A stretch of DNA of 64,000 bases from Fasciola hepatica (taxonomy: Eukaryota; Platyhelminthes; Trematoda; Plagiorchiida; Fasciolidae): the NCBI GenBank assembly GCA_948099385.1, contig CANUEZ040000069.1:1556001-1620000 (forward strand), given 5' to 3'. The notes beneath the pieces are model-generated. The model was not told the DNA's origin, made no database searches, and worked only from the letters and a program-made list of their open reading frames with translations. This document shows positions 50,091-62,811 of the stretch, in pieces. The number at the start of each line of letters is the position of its first letter. Positions within the stretch are counted from its first letter, which is position 1. A program made the position numbers and the translations under genes.

Positions 50091-50100
50091 GGGCTCACCA
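50091..50100 (-). promoter_or_regulatory. Primer binding site of the retrotransposon
   Basis: On the element strand TGGTGAGCCC begins two bases after the LTR. Its complement GGGCTCACCA looks like the 3' end of a mature tRNA including CCA. It differs at one position from the GGGGTCACCA end of animal tRNA-Trp, the primer reported for CsRn1. The exact tRNA is an inference. Confidence 0.75.
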
Positions 50101-50102
50101 AT

Positions 50103-50513
50103 ATAGAAGACGTTCGAGAGCGGCTGGCGAACGTGTCTCCTATCGGGTCTAGCAGCGAATACCAACGATATCCCCTCTATCGGACGAATAGAGAAGACGT
50201 AAGTCGGTTTACAGATGCGAGGTGTATTCTATATATCGTGGCACCGAAACAGTACCGATACGAGAGATACACCGAACGGAAAACGGAACGAAACGCGACG
50301 GCTGTGCAGAGAGCGAACCGCGAGCGAACGACCGAAAGTGAAAGTGATTTGAAACGAGGTCGACGGAAACCTCGGAAAAGTCAGTCCAGTAAAACGTAGG
50401 CAACCGGAGAACACTGAGATCAATGTCAAACGTCAGAAAAGATCGTGGAGAAAACAGATCCAAAATGGTGTCCAGAAAATAGTCATTTTCTCAAAACGAT
50501 CGAGGTCATTACA
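50103..50513 (-). repeat. 5' LTR (upstream in the element's direction)
   Basis: It starts TGTAATGACC at 50513 (element strand) and ends CTTCTAT at 50103; the usual terminal CA is missing. A TATA-like GATATATAG lies at 50230-50238, suggesting the promoter, with transcription heading toward lower coordinates. Identical to the other LTR except one base, including the small plus-strand frame within it, which is not a gene. Confidence 0.93.
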
Positions 50514-50518
50514 CCAGC
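50514..50518. other. Right target-site duplication (CCAGC)
   Basis: Direct repeat of 44975-44979, immediately outside the LTR. Confidence 0.75.
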
Positions 50519-53283
50519 ATTATACGCCAAATAGGGATATTCACTTACTACTATTAAGTCGAAGTTCAAATTTCATCATTGTTTGTTTCGGCAACTGACT
50601 TGCTTTCTGTGCTCTGTGCTGGGATTGCGGAGCTCATAAAAAAGCTCACTATGACATAAAATCTGTAGAAACGTCGTTCTAGCATATTTGTGAAACTTGT
50701 AATACCCGTCTATAATCGTGGACAAGACATGGGTCAGCAAAGCCGAGTCGTGAACTAATCAATGACTAAAAGCTGTCTCAAACAAACAGAGCCCAATTAG
50801 TCAATCGAGCTTCAACCAGACCAGACAGCCAGAAGAGCCGCTCGTAGATCACAAGTGAGCCAACGTGTTTGCATTCAAGCTTTTGGTCTTGGTCACCAGG
50901 TTTCTTATAAAGAAAGATCATCTATTTTGTACAAATAAGCCGAGATGATCCGAAGGCGGAATAGTCTTCTTACTGGAGTTAGAGGGACCGATTGGAACAC
51001 ATAATGCACCATGTTAATCTTCCAATGGAAATGTTAGTATTATTGCCATGGAAATGTCCATTCATTTTCTGTATACTTCAACACTAGGGAAACCCTGAAA
51101 ACTGGAGGTTTTATTCAATGCATTTTGCTTTTTGAAAGCCTTGAGTTGACTACAATGGTGAATTCTCTCCAGATTTTGGCGAAACATCTTGAGGCATTTT
51201 CTTCAAGTTTGTATCACGCTGTGAAGCTCAAAGTGGCAGATATACCAAGTTGAAAAATTACATTTACATTCAAATTTCAGCATTGTCTGTATGTCCGCAC
51301 ATCATATGTGCTTACTTGAGATCCTGATCGTCAAGAACCGGGTGAATTTGCTTGATAGCTCCACGAGACAAAACTACCGAATCTCACTCATAAGTCATTC
51401 TATGCAACTGTTTATTATGTAACCTATGGTGAGGAATTCAACCGACATGTTTGTCCACCCAGCGTAGCTAGTGTGGTAGTAGTTTCCTAGGCTATTGATT
51501 TTTGGCTATGATTTTTCTTTATTAGTAACCAAATGAGGTTTATTAAATGAGCAGCATGCTCATGGCGCGGGCGCCAATTAAGTCAATCTGACGTGTTCGC
51601 AAACATTCCCTTACGCAAGAAAGAATAAGCTAGATTTAGAGGTGAATACGCTTGAAGCAATTGTACTTAAGCGAATCCTAGCAAAGCTGAAGGAGATAAG
51701 CGGATCAAGCTAACATTCGGCTAGAGCACTGTAGATAGCGCCACAAAAGATATACCTCTGAGCTGTTTGTGGTTCTAGATCTTTATTTCGAAGGAACCAA
51801 AAATAGTTCCATGTCATAAATGTTAGTTTTTGAAATTCTGCTGTGAATTTACACCCTCCAAAATTTTGAAGTTTCAATCTAGAGGACTGAAAATCCACTT
51901 CATCTTTTCACATAAAATTTGAACGCCTCGAACTAGAGTCTAAACGACGACTTACTGCTTACGGGCATCCAGTAAGAATGACACGAGAGAATAATAAACC
52001 TTGCGGAAGTTGTCCAGCAATGATAGATACATTCTTAGATTGCGGTCAGGCTTGGTCTCGACGAGACTATATCAACAGTGGCCCAAAAACAGAAAAGAAA
52101 CGTCTGGTCGAAACTCATGCATACGGCCGTCTGATAAACATATTTTGTTCTCTTGTATGACAGCATTATCACAAAACTACATGATTCTACATCTAGCAAA
52201 TAGTGGCTAGGTTCTTAGACAATACCTGTGTAGTCTGCTTGTATGAGGCAAACGAATAAGCCAAAAATTCGGATCAAGTCCTATTTTTACCACCACCAGT
52301 CGACCGGTACTATGACGGAATATGAATAGCTGGAGTAAAGTGGTTTATTTACAGTGAAATAACGCTTCGACGGACTGGTTCTATCACCCCTAAAATATTT
52401 TCTTTGATGGGTTTGATACATTTCTTTGAGAATGAGACAAGCCGACTTGGGTTTTCTCATCAGTATGACACATTCATTACTATGATCGCACAAAGCAGTA
52501 GATAATTTTGAGGACAAAAGTCACCAATGCAATTTCTTATTAATTTTGACTAGATCTTGCTTTATTACGAAACGGTAAAGCTTTTTAACTAGCGTGTGTA
52601 TGGCTTCTGACAATACATGCGCTACTTCCTTGGGACTAAATGTTCGTCTTTGCAAAGCAATGGGCAGCTAGAATCGGGCTTTGAAGGATAACGGACAACT
52701 TGATTTGTCCAATAAATAAGAAATAACACCGAACTCTCCGAGAAGATCGAAGAAGGAAAGGTCCACATCCTGCTCGACAAACTTCAGGTACAAATTGACA
52801 GGACTTTGACCTCATCTCCTCATGAGGTCGTCAGTACCCGAATGATCATGAAAATGAGTTCAACCTTGTCAGTGACAAAACGTGTGCAACCTAGTGCCCA
52901 AGTACAATAACCGAAGAGACTCTTGAAAGACGTAAATAATAGAGAGAAGTAGAACTATACCGTTTGTTATGATTATCTGGTAGCCCATACTCAAAATTTC
53001 AGCAAATGCGTAACGGAGCCCTTAGCTTCATATGAACCTCACTTGCTATTCCGCGACATGAGGTGTCATGATATTGTGCTTAGTTCGGGAATAACCGCTT
53101 TGTGTTAGGTAGTTTCTGTTAGGCTATTGCGTTTGATTGGGCAATAACTTACAATCTGGCCTTCCTGAGAGTAGACCGTACGTTGAGAACAAACAGGATA
53201 ATCCCATATTATTGTGAAGAAAAGAGCAGGACAGCGAACTAGTTCATCTTTGATAAATGGATCTTACGGGTAATAAAGCAATG
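50519..53283. other. No recognised gene
   Basis: Frames of 60-76 codons on both strands, none recognised. The first bases are the right flank of the LTR element. Confidence 0.4.
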
Positions 53284-53308
53284 TATATATATATATATAT
53301 ATATATAT
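53284..53308. repeat. (TA)12 microsatellite
   Basis: Twenty-five bases of perfect TA repeat. Confidence 0.95.
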
Positions 53309-56300
53309 GCATATTACGAGGTTCCGTTTACACTGTCAAGTTCGGTTTGGTAAATCCATTTGTGGGAAGTAGCTAAACCATCCGAAGTGTTTTTTATTTG
53401 TCAGGCTTTCCCAGACACAAACAGTACATTTCGCTTTATTCCGAACTGCACAACGCCTACAGAAGTGAATAGCACCTGTGAATTTAAGAACATGAACGTT
53501 ATTCCCAAAATAAGCATTCCTACCTTGCATATGTACCTGTATTAGCCAGAGGATGAAGTTGCCAAAAATGAGCTTGTTCGCTATTGTTCTCGTCTTGCAT
53601 CATGATGCATGGTGTTGTACGCGAGCAAGAAGCGTTTATTGATTCAGTACATGTTAACATCCGTACGAACAAAGGGGTATTTTACAAAAGGATGTAGAAG
53701 AAGGAAATTTACAGATTCCTACACAATAAAGTAGCAGTTCAATTGCAAAAGTGTTCACTAGGGTTACAGACTGACTTGATTCTTAAGAATTGTGTGTCTA
53801 GTTCAACAAGCACACCTGGTACGACGCTTAAGATTATTGGAGGACCAATTCAAAATATCAATCCTATTAGTAATATTTACACGGGTTTGAGGAGAGATAA
53901 CATGTCTTTGTTGTGTTCAGAACTCAATAGATTAGTAAGACAGAAGCATTGTATCGTAGAGCGTGAAATAATCAACCGTCCGCGGGCTATCGTGCATAGA
54001 ACTTGAATCAATCAATAGGCCGTCAGATTAGGGCCAATGTCCTATAGATCCAAAAGCACGTGAAGCCACATAACACTATCTCTCTCCTCGAGAAATGACA
54101 AGATTGCAGCCGTACGCCATGATTGCACGGGGTGTAGAGCATGCGTGCGTGCATGAGCACATGACTGTGCCAGTCAAACACAACCGTCTTCTTAACGGTA
54201 AGAATAAAATACTGGGTAATACACCGCATGGAATTCATTCTGAAATGAGTGTCTATGGTTTTGTGTGGAGTCCTGGTAACTGAACTTGGCATTTGGTTTG
54301 AAAATGTCCAAACACTAACCGAAAAGTCATCGCTAAATGCATCGATTTGTATCAAATCTATGTATTCCTACAGCGCGAACATTGTCTTACTTAAAGTATA
54401 ACCTATATATAAGAACCAAATTCATTGACATGAACACCTCTAAAACATAGATCACCGGAGTTTACGGAGTTAGGCTTTCACAATCACCCGTAATGTCGTC
54501 CTTCTGGAAGTTAGCTGCGATCAACCTGAACTATCCGAGAATCATTACTGCGGTCCTTTAGTGGACTTCTCTTAGAGAAGCACCCACTCATATTTCGGAT
54601 GCGCAAATTTGGTTGTTGTGAAAAATGACTGACGAGATACGAATATCTGATGAACAGCTAAGCCACGAAACTGATTGCTGCTTCAGAAAATCATTGTACG
54701 TCCATCTTCATATACTACTCACACTAATAGGCTTTTACTAATAAAAATAACTGCTTTTTCATTGAATATCAAAGTGTCCAATTTCAAAATCAACAGGAAC
54801 TTTCAAAAGACCAAGTTTTCATGGTCGGTAACCACCTGATAAGTGAAATTTAAAACTAAGGGCAGAATTCCTGTGAATGCAGATGATTACCGCACTCAAC
54901 ATCCGTGTACTAATAACACCAACTCGGGGGATATTGGAACGAAAGCATAAGAAACACCAATTTAAGCAATCACGAAATATGAAACCAAGCAGTGTGGGCT
55001 ACGAGCAATAATAAAATTCAACGCTATCTAGGCCTGTTGAGTTCTGTAGTATTCAGCCGCCAAAGTTTGATTAGAAGTTCAACAATGGAAACTTCACTGG
55101 CCGTTCCTTGTGATTGTCAAATCCATTACGGCTGGCTAGAAAGTGGGTCGCCAGTGTGGTTCGTATAACATAAATAGTTGGGATAGAACCTACATACTCC
55201 GGGATTTTACGGACCGTATATATTTTATGACTGTGGGATCTCTATGCCCCCGTTCCACGAGAGTTTGCTAGTCACGGTCCAATGATATTTGCTTTCATTT
55301 ACTTATTGGCCCCAACAACCGTACTACTAATTTAACCTTACCCTGCAAGGCAATTTACTGAAGCACGGCCGTTGCCTCACAAACCATCCTCGTACGGCAA
55401 CAGATTGACATTATTGGACTAAGATCAAAATAAAATGGGTATATTTTGCAGGGAAACGAATGAAACGTTTTCCGGTCTCTTCTCGTACCTGGCACCCTAA
55501 ATTATAACTGAAACGGGAATCCGAATATATATCACTGAAGGATTCACAATCCAACCAATCTATTCCGTAATCTACCCCCAGCTGAATGATAACGATTTAT
55601 CTCTGGATCGACCTGTAAAAAACTACGTATTATTTCTCGATACAAAGCGAATGTTTCGGATTTACAAATCAGTTCACAGATAGTAGAGAATGTTAGATGT
55701 TCAAGGTTATCCATAGTTTCTGGTTACCACATGTTCGTTTTAAATAGAAATAATCAAAATCCGTTGTATGGAGAAGGTGATTAATAGAGAATACTGCCAT
55801 AATTGGAATGGTAAGCATTTCACGTGAAGTGGTTTCACCCTACGTTAATCTCTTCATTGAGAGCGTGTTTAATAGGAACACGTTCGCGGTGTCATAAATC
55901 AGTCTTATTATATCAATGTTTGAAAAAGACTACTACAATGAAAAGCTTCTGATTTGTATAAAACAGTCACTCAGAACTCTGAATTTCACATAGCATAGGT
56001 ATGTCGATCAACCAAAAACACTTCGATATCTAAGTAAATGAACTGTCATCTGATACCACTAGTCAGATGTTCAATATCGGGAGGTATACTTTTTTCTTAA
56101 CTCCCCAAAATAGCTCTACATTGAGAAGACGTGTACAAACATGCATGTATCCTACGTTCACCAGCCTCGTGAGCTTGTATCCTGGGAACACGTGACACCC
56201 ATTACACTGTTTGGTGTAGTTAATGGTAGATCATGTCTACATCAAGAGTTCCACAAAGTCTGAGTCTTTTCGGTGAGTGAGCTTATTTTGTGATGACCAT

Positions 56301-57560
56301 GCTTCCAAAATCTGTCAGACTGGTCGTAATATTTGAATGCTGGGGACAGCAGACTTCGGCGAAGCATTCTAGCCCGGTCTTGTACTTCAGAGGAATTTCA
56401 TCCTGTCACCCAGATGTTATACCATATTACTCATATTGTAAATTTGCGATCACTTTTGAAAAGTTTCTCCAACTTCAGAAGGTTCAGCATACTTTCACGA
56501 AGTAGTCAAGCCACGGATTTGTCATTTCTTCCAGGAATCTATCAGTCTCTTACATATGATTTCCGAAACATTGTTGGCTGCTTCCACTACACCAATACCG
56601 AACCACGAAGCTGATTTCCAACAATTATGCATGGGACCATTAAAGTACTTGTTGTCGTCCCAAGGGAAAAAATATGTGTATACTGCCCCGAGTGTGAAAT
56701 AGATGATGTATTGCAATTTTCTGTAAAGTACTAATCCCAAGTTTCTGTCACACTCTGAATGGTTAAAATAACTTCCCTGCAAATACATAAGAAATTCTAT
56801 TGATGCACTTGAAAAATGACGTAAGATCTATGGACTGATCAGATGCACTTGTTTCAAGGCTCATCTATGGCAGATGGCAGTCTACTTTACCACTACCTTT
56901 TTCTATTGACCTCAGCATGAACACTTGATGCCTACTGGTTCTGAGGGCACTTCTCTTATTATTCATCTTTGAGATGAAACCGTACGCTGCTAAAACATTC
57001 TGACTTCTAGTTGTTCATGTTGCTCACTTGCTTGGAAGTACAACTGATAATATTTGGGTTTGCGATGGGGCTTCCATTGAACTAGGTTTATCGGTGTCAA
57101 TTTGCCTCTCGTGACCTCATAACTTTGTCCGAATTAGGAAGCGAGTTATTCTCGTTGTGCACCATGCATAGATTGTTCACCATAGAAATGGTTGATGAAG
57201 CATTAACTTGGAAATTTTGATCGAAGAACATCATGAATATTTGTTTAGTCAACCAAACAAGTCCTTTAACCTTAGATGTATCGCACTGGTTGCCGGTTGT
57301 AGGCAAGAAAGGTGAAAACTCAAGATGTTAGCTTTGTTCCTCAACGGTTACAGATTTCACACTGTTTGAGGGGACGAATATCCGTCCCTAGGGCAGCAGT
57401 GTACAGATTTTGACTTGAGACGGAATATACCCCAATATCTTTTCGAGTACTAACCCCTAACCAGCAATATCCTGCGAACTGGAAAATCCTATTGAAGAAA
57501 TGAAGTCCATCGGAAATCCCGTTGCATTTTTCATCACCGTATAGTAGAGCGTAATAAGTA
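53309..57560. other. No recognised gene
   Basis: The 61-codon plus-strand frame at 53360-53545 contains several Cys and Asn-Ser/Thr sites and could be an exon of a secreted protein, but there is no firm support. The 110-codon minus-strand frame at 54023-54355 and the 88-codon frame at 56522-56788 are unidentified. No mobile-element blocks were seen. Confidence 0.35.
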
Positions 57561-57564
57561 ATCC

Positions 57565-58940
57565 TCCGATTGTCCAAAGCACGCGGAAAGTGTACGCCTG
57601 AGAATAAAGCCGGATTCAGACCCCGTCGGGGTTGTATCAGCCACAATTTTATTCTTCGACAAATATTAGAGCACACACACATCTCACGGAGGCTCACAAT
57701 CTCTGTATTACTTCATCTAAAATCAACGTTAAATTCAGCCAACTGCACAGTTCGCTGGCTCTGCCTCTCAGTGAAGGGCGTGCCAGACAAATTTATTTCG
57801 CTTTTACAGTGCTTGTATGCGGACGGTGGTAGCCGTGTTCGAGCTTACGGCGATCTTCCACCCAAATTATTCATGAAAAGTGGTGTTCATCAGAGTTGCC
57901 CTCTTTCGTCCATCCTTTGCAAATTTGGTGGTAAATGGATTCTCGTGTGAGAAATGCCGCATCAATCTTTGCTCAGGCAGTAAACTGTCTGATCTGGAAT
58001 ATGAGGATGATAGTGTTCTTCTGAGTGAACATCCAGGTAAGTTGCAAGCTCTCTTAGATAGCCTAAGCAACGGCTTTGCCATGTTTGGGATGGGCTTTGC
58101 ACCTTCAAATTGTAAAATGCTGCTGCTGGACTTGGTTGGTCCAACACCAAACCTTGTGTTGGCAGGGGGAACTCTAGCTGAAGTGAATAAATTTTTTCCC
58201 GGACCGTTACATCTCACGAGATGGACAGACATCGGATGAAGTGTCATCACGTATACAGAAGGCACGTCTGTTTTTTGCCAATCTCAGCCATCCGGCGCCG
58301 GTGTGATTTCCGATTATCTGCTGAGGGTCAATTATATGCCACCGCGGCTGGATCCATTCTTTTTAACAGCTCAGAAACAAGGCCATTGAGGGTAGAAAAT
58401 AAGCAATGACTGTGGGTATTTGAGCATCGGCATCTATGTATCATTGCCCGAATATGGTGGAAGCACCGTATCAGTAAAGCTGATGTTAGGTATGGGGAGT
58501 TGGGAATCGATGGTATTTCATTGGAACAAGTACTGAATCTAAACAGGTTAAAGTAGACGGGACACATTTTGCGCACGCCCACCGATGGACTCCAAGGCAA
58601 GCAGAATTCGGAAGGTAGGTCTAGGTGGTCAGTCCATGACACGGCAAAATAGTTTGAAAACCTTAACCAAGGGACTTGGCCGAGCAGGACATGTTAGACT
58701 TCCGGGATGGGGTCCAAGTGACTCGTCTACCACATGATGGGAGACACTGGGTGATATGGGTAGGTTTCGGTGCCTGCGGCGTACGGGCATTCGGACTCAT
58801 TTTGTCCTCGTGATTAATGTTTATCAATTTTCTTCCGGCTATTTATTCTTAAGCTTCTATTCATTTTGTCCTTGATTCGACGATGCTGGGAGTAAGCAGC
58901 CGAACACAGAGCACAGAAGTGAGAGATTAAGGGGTAAATA
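57565..58940 (+). mobile_element. RTE-type LINE, reverse transcriptase from fingers to 3' end, decayed
   Basis: Plus strand. NKAGFRPRRGCISHNFILRQ (57610-57660) opens the RT, with the motif A region at 57700-57760 degraded. KGVPDKFISLLQCLY and RVRAYGDLPPKLFMKSGVHQ follow, the latter leading to the CPLS of motif B. After a frame change near 57920 comes KLSDLEYEDDSVLLSEHPGK, where the catalytic box reads YEDD instead of YADD with both aspartates kept. LQALLDSLSNGFAMFGMGFA and a SNCKMLLLD strand follow, then after another change FEHRHLCIIARIWWKHRISK (58410-58470), LNRLK-TGHILRTPTDGL and a TWWETLGDMGR ending. The untranslated tail ends near 58940 with TGAACTGAACTGAA. Same family as the 3.3-kb fragment. 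Confidence 0.8.
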
Positions 58941-59089
58941 AAGTGAACTGAACTGAAAAGAATCCTCGAAAAAATGGGTCGCGAAGCCGTTAAAACAACC
59001 GATGCTCCACAGAAGACGCTGAGAAATCACTTTGATTGCAGTGCAAAGCTTGCTGCAGGAAAAAAGCTAGATATCCTAGAACAAACAAC

Positions 59090-59153
59090 AGTAGTAATTG
59101 TAGTAGTAGCAGCAGTAGTAGTGTTAGTAGTATCATAAGTAGTAGTAGCGTTG

Positions 59154-59208
<55 letters not shown>

Positions 59209-59209
59209 A
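59090..59209. repeat. GTA/TAG trinucleotide microsatellite, about 120 bases
   Basis: Mostly GTA units with interruptions in the first half and a pure run of about 20 units in the second half. It yields Ser, Val and Thr/Leu homopolymer frames, none of them genes. Confidence 0.97.
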
Positions 59210-59401
59210 AACCATAATGAATAAAAGGTTCCAATTTGTGGACATACAAATCTTTCCGTCTGCTGCAAGGGAACATAAAGGGGACAGCATAGGTACTTCG
59301 AAGTGCTGCGTACTACTTATCATCAGTGAAATCTTCGTTCGCATTCTAGTGCCTAGAGCCAGCAAACATCTGCACTCCTGATAATGGTGGATGCCCCCGC
59401 G

Positions 59402-59740
59402 TTAATGGTTTACACGTTGGTAGGCAAAGGTGGCCCCGACGGATTGATTCACTGAAAAGCGCAGTGGGCTGAATCTTGAGAAATATGCTGTTGCGTCAGC
59501 TGGGAGTAAAATGTACTTCCCGTCCATTGATGATAACGTGAGCAAATCATTGAAGAGTTGGCTGATATCAACTTTCATTCTGTCTTTTCCCCTCTCATTT
59601 AATATGAATTTATGCGAACGGTTAGTAGATCGTACAGAAGAGATTTCCATCCTTTGCTTAAAAAACGTCTGCCTATGAGAAAGTATCTTGAAACGACCTA
59701 TCCTTTGCATCTCAAATAAAGAACCACCTACGTCGGCCAA
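59402..59740 (-). other. Unidentified 112-codon minus-strand frame, overlapped by a plus-strand frame
   Basis: The minus-strand frame reads continuously with a natural composition (for example an in-frame ATG at residue 11, then KILSHRQTFFKQRM, and a MKVDISQLFNDLLTLSS helix). A plus-strand frame (59688-60002) overlaps the first part. I recognise neither. An AG acceptor (TAG) precedes residue 6 on the minus strand, but a matching donor is not obvious. It may be an exon or chance. Confidence 0.2.
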
Positions 59741-60055
59741 ACAGAGAAGTAGTTTTGTACTCGGGCATCGAATCTGGGTTCAAACTGAGGTTAGCCCGTC
59801 AGTGGTTTCCGCACCATTGGTTGACAGCAAAGCTCGACGGATCAGAATATCTACACAATACAGAGACAAGTTTCTGAACGCGATGAAACACAACATCAGT
59901 CGGAATAAGGCTTTAACCATTAATCCAAATGGCAGACGCCACGTGACTGCTTGGGATTTCGGAAGCGATGGAAGTCACTCTTTTGAAGTTACGGGTACGT
60001 AAATAGAAAGGTGAGTGCAATACTACAGTTATATTAGTGAGACCTATCCCTATGC

Positions 60056-60165
60056 AGCTTCTTTCTATGAGATGTTTTTATTATTTGATTTCTTCTAGCC
60101 ATGGATAAAAATATAGTACGGTTCTACAAAGGGGACCAGTGGAGATGCAAGGGAATTATTTAAAC
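60056..60165 (-). repeat. Copy A of an unidentified short dispersed repeat
   Basis: The reverse complement matches 62812-62920 with clear similarity, including TAGAACCGTACTATA and TATCCATGG and the following GAAGAAA-CAAATAA stretch. The two copies are diverged and inverted with respect to each other. Confidence 0.75.
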
Positions 60166-61927
60166 ATAAAATGAAATGATGACTTATCTCCTCATATTTG
60201 TATTTGTATGGTCCACTTATACAAACAGTAAGCCGACATTTAGTCCATCGAAAGCAAAAATCGAACGGAAAAATAAGCATAATGTCACGAAGGCAAAATA
60301 ATCATTAAATACCCGTACGACAAATTCCAACTGGAGTGCGAGTCTCAATAAGTGTAGTAAAGGATTACTAAGTTAGTTGCAACAATTTTGAGTTCATTAG
60401 CCTTAACCTTCTCCCCACTGGTAAAACCCGATAAATATACTGTACGGAAGGGAAGTTGCAATGACTTGTTCTGGAGGATCCTTGTCAGAATATAGGACCA
60501 GCGGGTGAAGGAGAGCGACGAAAGCATAAGTTTGTGTGATTAAAGTCCTAGAATATCTTGGGTTTTGGGTTAATTAATATAATCAGTACACTGATCAGCG
60601 AGTTCAATCAGAGTGTCAACTAGGATAGATGAAACGCGATTCATGAATACTCTTTCGTCACTGTGAAATATTTGATTGTTTACTTTCTTGCTAACAATTT
60701 CCTCCCTTGGTAAATATCCATCAGCCCCCAGCTGAGTTATTCCTCCAGTTAACATGATCCACATAAACGATAAGTAAAATAGTTTCGTTCCTGAAAGAAT
60801 CTATTTGTGTATTGTTGCTCCAATATAAACTCGTGGGCTGTGATATACTGAAAGTCTGTATTGTTCCCTGAATTTTGAAGACAAACTCGTTCATATTAAT
60901 TCGACCCGTTGATCACTGGCTAGCCGTAAAAGTCAGTATTCTGTACTGCAGAATTTCGACATTTCTTAGGTTATTGGTAGAAAACAACATATTGGTTCTG
61001 AACATCAGTATGTTCAGTCGGTAGTGGAATTCCTGTACAGTACAGGTGATAAGGGTTAAATTGTACCAATGTTGAACTTAAGCGCATTATTCACTGAACA
61101 TCCAAAAATGAATCAAACATTAGGACAGCCCCAAGTCAGACTGCAAGAGCTATTCCCAAGAGGAAGTTCATATCATGTCAATCCCTACAGATCCCACTGA
61201 ATGACGGCCAATGGGAGGATTCGTTTCACATAACCATGTACGGAACAATTGGTGCGTTTATTAAAGAATATCGATTTGGCTACTGTGAGACATAACTCAC
61301 TATCTAGGGAGATCGCAAGACTTAGTGAATGCGATATGCTTGGAATAACTTTTCAGAAAAAATACGTTTTTCATCTGCTCAAAAGTGTCATCTTTGGTGG
61401 GCCGATTTCACAAACGACTAAACCTAAAATCAGCCAGTCAGTCAGCTCATATAGTAACGAGTGAAGGAAACTTCGAATAACCACACAATTGTTTTCCGAA
61501 ATTTGATCAAGGGTTAGCAGCTAAAGCCTGATAGATATGCAATGCGACGAAAATTGTGCATTTCATTTTCATGTCGTTATTTCAATGAAAAAAGCAAGTC
61601 AAAGCTACTTCCAACTAGAAAGAAGTCCAGGTATTCGACTGGTGGACACAAGTTGATTCGAAGGTCATACTGCAGTTGCATTCTAGTTACAGGCTCATGA
61701 TGATAGATGCTGTATGCTAATCTATTTGGGGAAGTTAAACAGAGTGTTTCATTTTCAGCGTATCAGAAACCTTTGATGTGGGCTCAGGAGGTTCCGCTGT
61801 TGAGAGTTCCCGAAGTATTGTTTGTATTCACCCATGTGTTTGAACCGCAAGCCGATGTCTATTTGCATTTGGGTCAATTCATAGATTTCACCGTTCTGTA
61901 GCAAAGCGAGGTTAGAAAACATAGTCG

Positions 61928-62025
61928 TCAGTCGACGTTTCGGTTACGTGTCTGAGGAGTAGATTACAGTCAATTTTAAACTGGTCTTCAGAAAGGTTAC
62001 TCTAGGCAACCGAAACGTCGACTGA
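61928..62025. repeat. 98-bp segment bounded by perfect 18-bp inverted repeats
   Basis: TCAGTCGACGTTTCGGTT at 61928-61945 is the exact complement of 62008-62025. The spacer of 62 bases has no coding potential. It could be a small MITE-like element or part of a longer one. Confidence 0.85.
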
Positions 62026-62811
62026 TTGCCATCTTTTCCGACAACGCTGTGTTGTGGAACAATAAACACTTACGTCAAGTCGCGCATGGATATTTCGTTA
62101 TTCTAAGGTCTGATCTCGCCTCGGTTAAGTCGACTGAAATTTTGCTAAGAGTCAGTCCAGATACCGTGGCGCACGAGCGAATGCAAGGCATGTCCCAATA
62201 CTAGTCACAGAAATAAAAATAGGCTCCAAGCGTCATGGTAGTAACAGGTTAGAATCACAGTGCTTTCGAATATTCTTGTTCAATCCAATGACATTCCAAT
62301 TTCGATTTACGTTACTGAGATTATTGATAGTAGTCATCGAATAAATATGAATACCCCCGAGGAAAAATCCGATTAGTTCCCCAGGCAGCACATGTATTTG
62401 TCACTTACATTATAAAATTACAATATTTTACCTTGGATTGAATCATTATAAAATAAGCTACTTGTTCAGACACCCTTATTAGTAGCTTGTTAACTAATAA
62501 AACTCAGATTTTTCAATAGAGTGATCATTTTCTTCAAGTTGACAGACACGGGTATGAACACTTCAGTGAAATGGCATTTGAAATTATCCTACGCGACCGG
62601 AGATCCAGTATCGCTGTGCAACGTTTTTGGCCATTTAGCCCTAGAGACGCAAATGGAGTGGTATGCGTACATTGATCGGGCAATATGAAGTATCATATAT
62701 CAAATCACCCGACTTGTTATGGGTAACCAATGATTCAACCATACATTCGCGTTGATTTGACCATAAATATTCTCAATTTTCTGCGAAGACACATCTGCAT
62801 ATCAGTTCACT

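Larger units (their letters stand above)
44975..50518 (-). mobile_element. Complete CsRn1-clade Ty3/gypsy LTR retrotransposon
   Basis: Two 411-bp LTRs (44980-45390 and 50103-50513) in the same orientation bound a 4.7-kb interior with primer site, gag, pol and polypurine tract, all on the minus strand. A 5-bp target duplication CCAGC flanks the element (extendable to CCAGCA if the last base is assigned to the target). The clade is inferred from the gag knuckle C-X2-H-X9-C-X3-C and the pol style. LTRs differ at a single visible base (45386 C, 50509 T), so insertion was recent. Gag and the protease start are nevertheless broken, so this copy likely needs proteins in trans. Confidence 0.93.

Noticed and set aside
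59036..59268. Poly-Ser, poly-Val, poly-Thr and poly-Leu frames
   Set aside because: All are translations of the GTA microsatellite.
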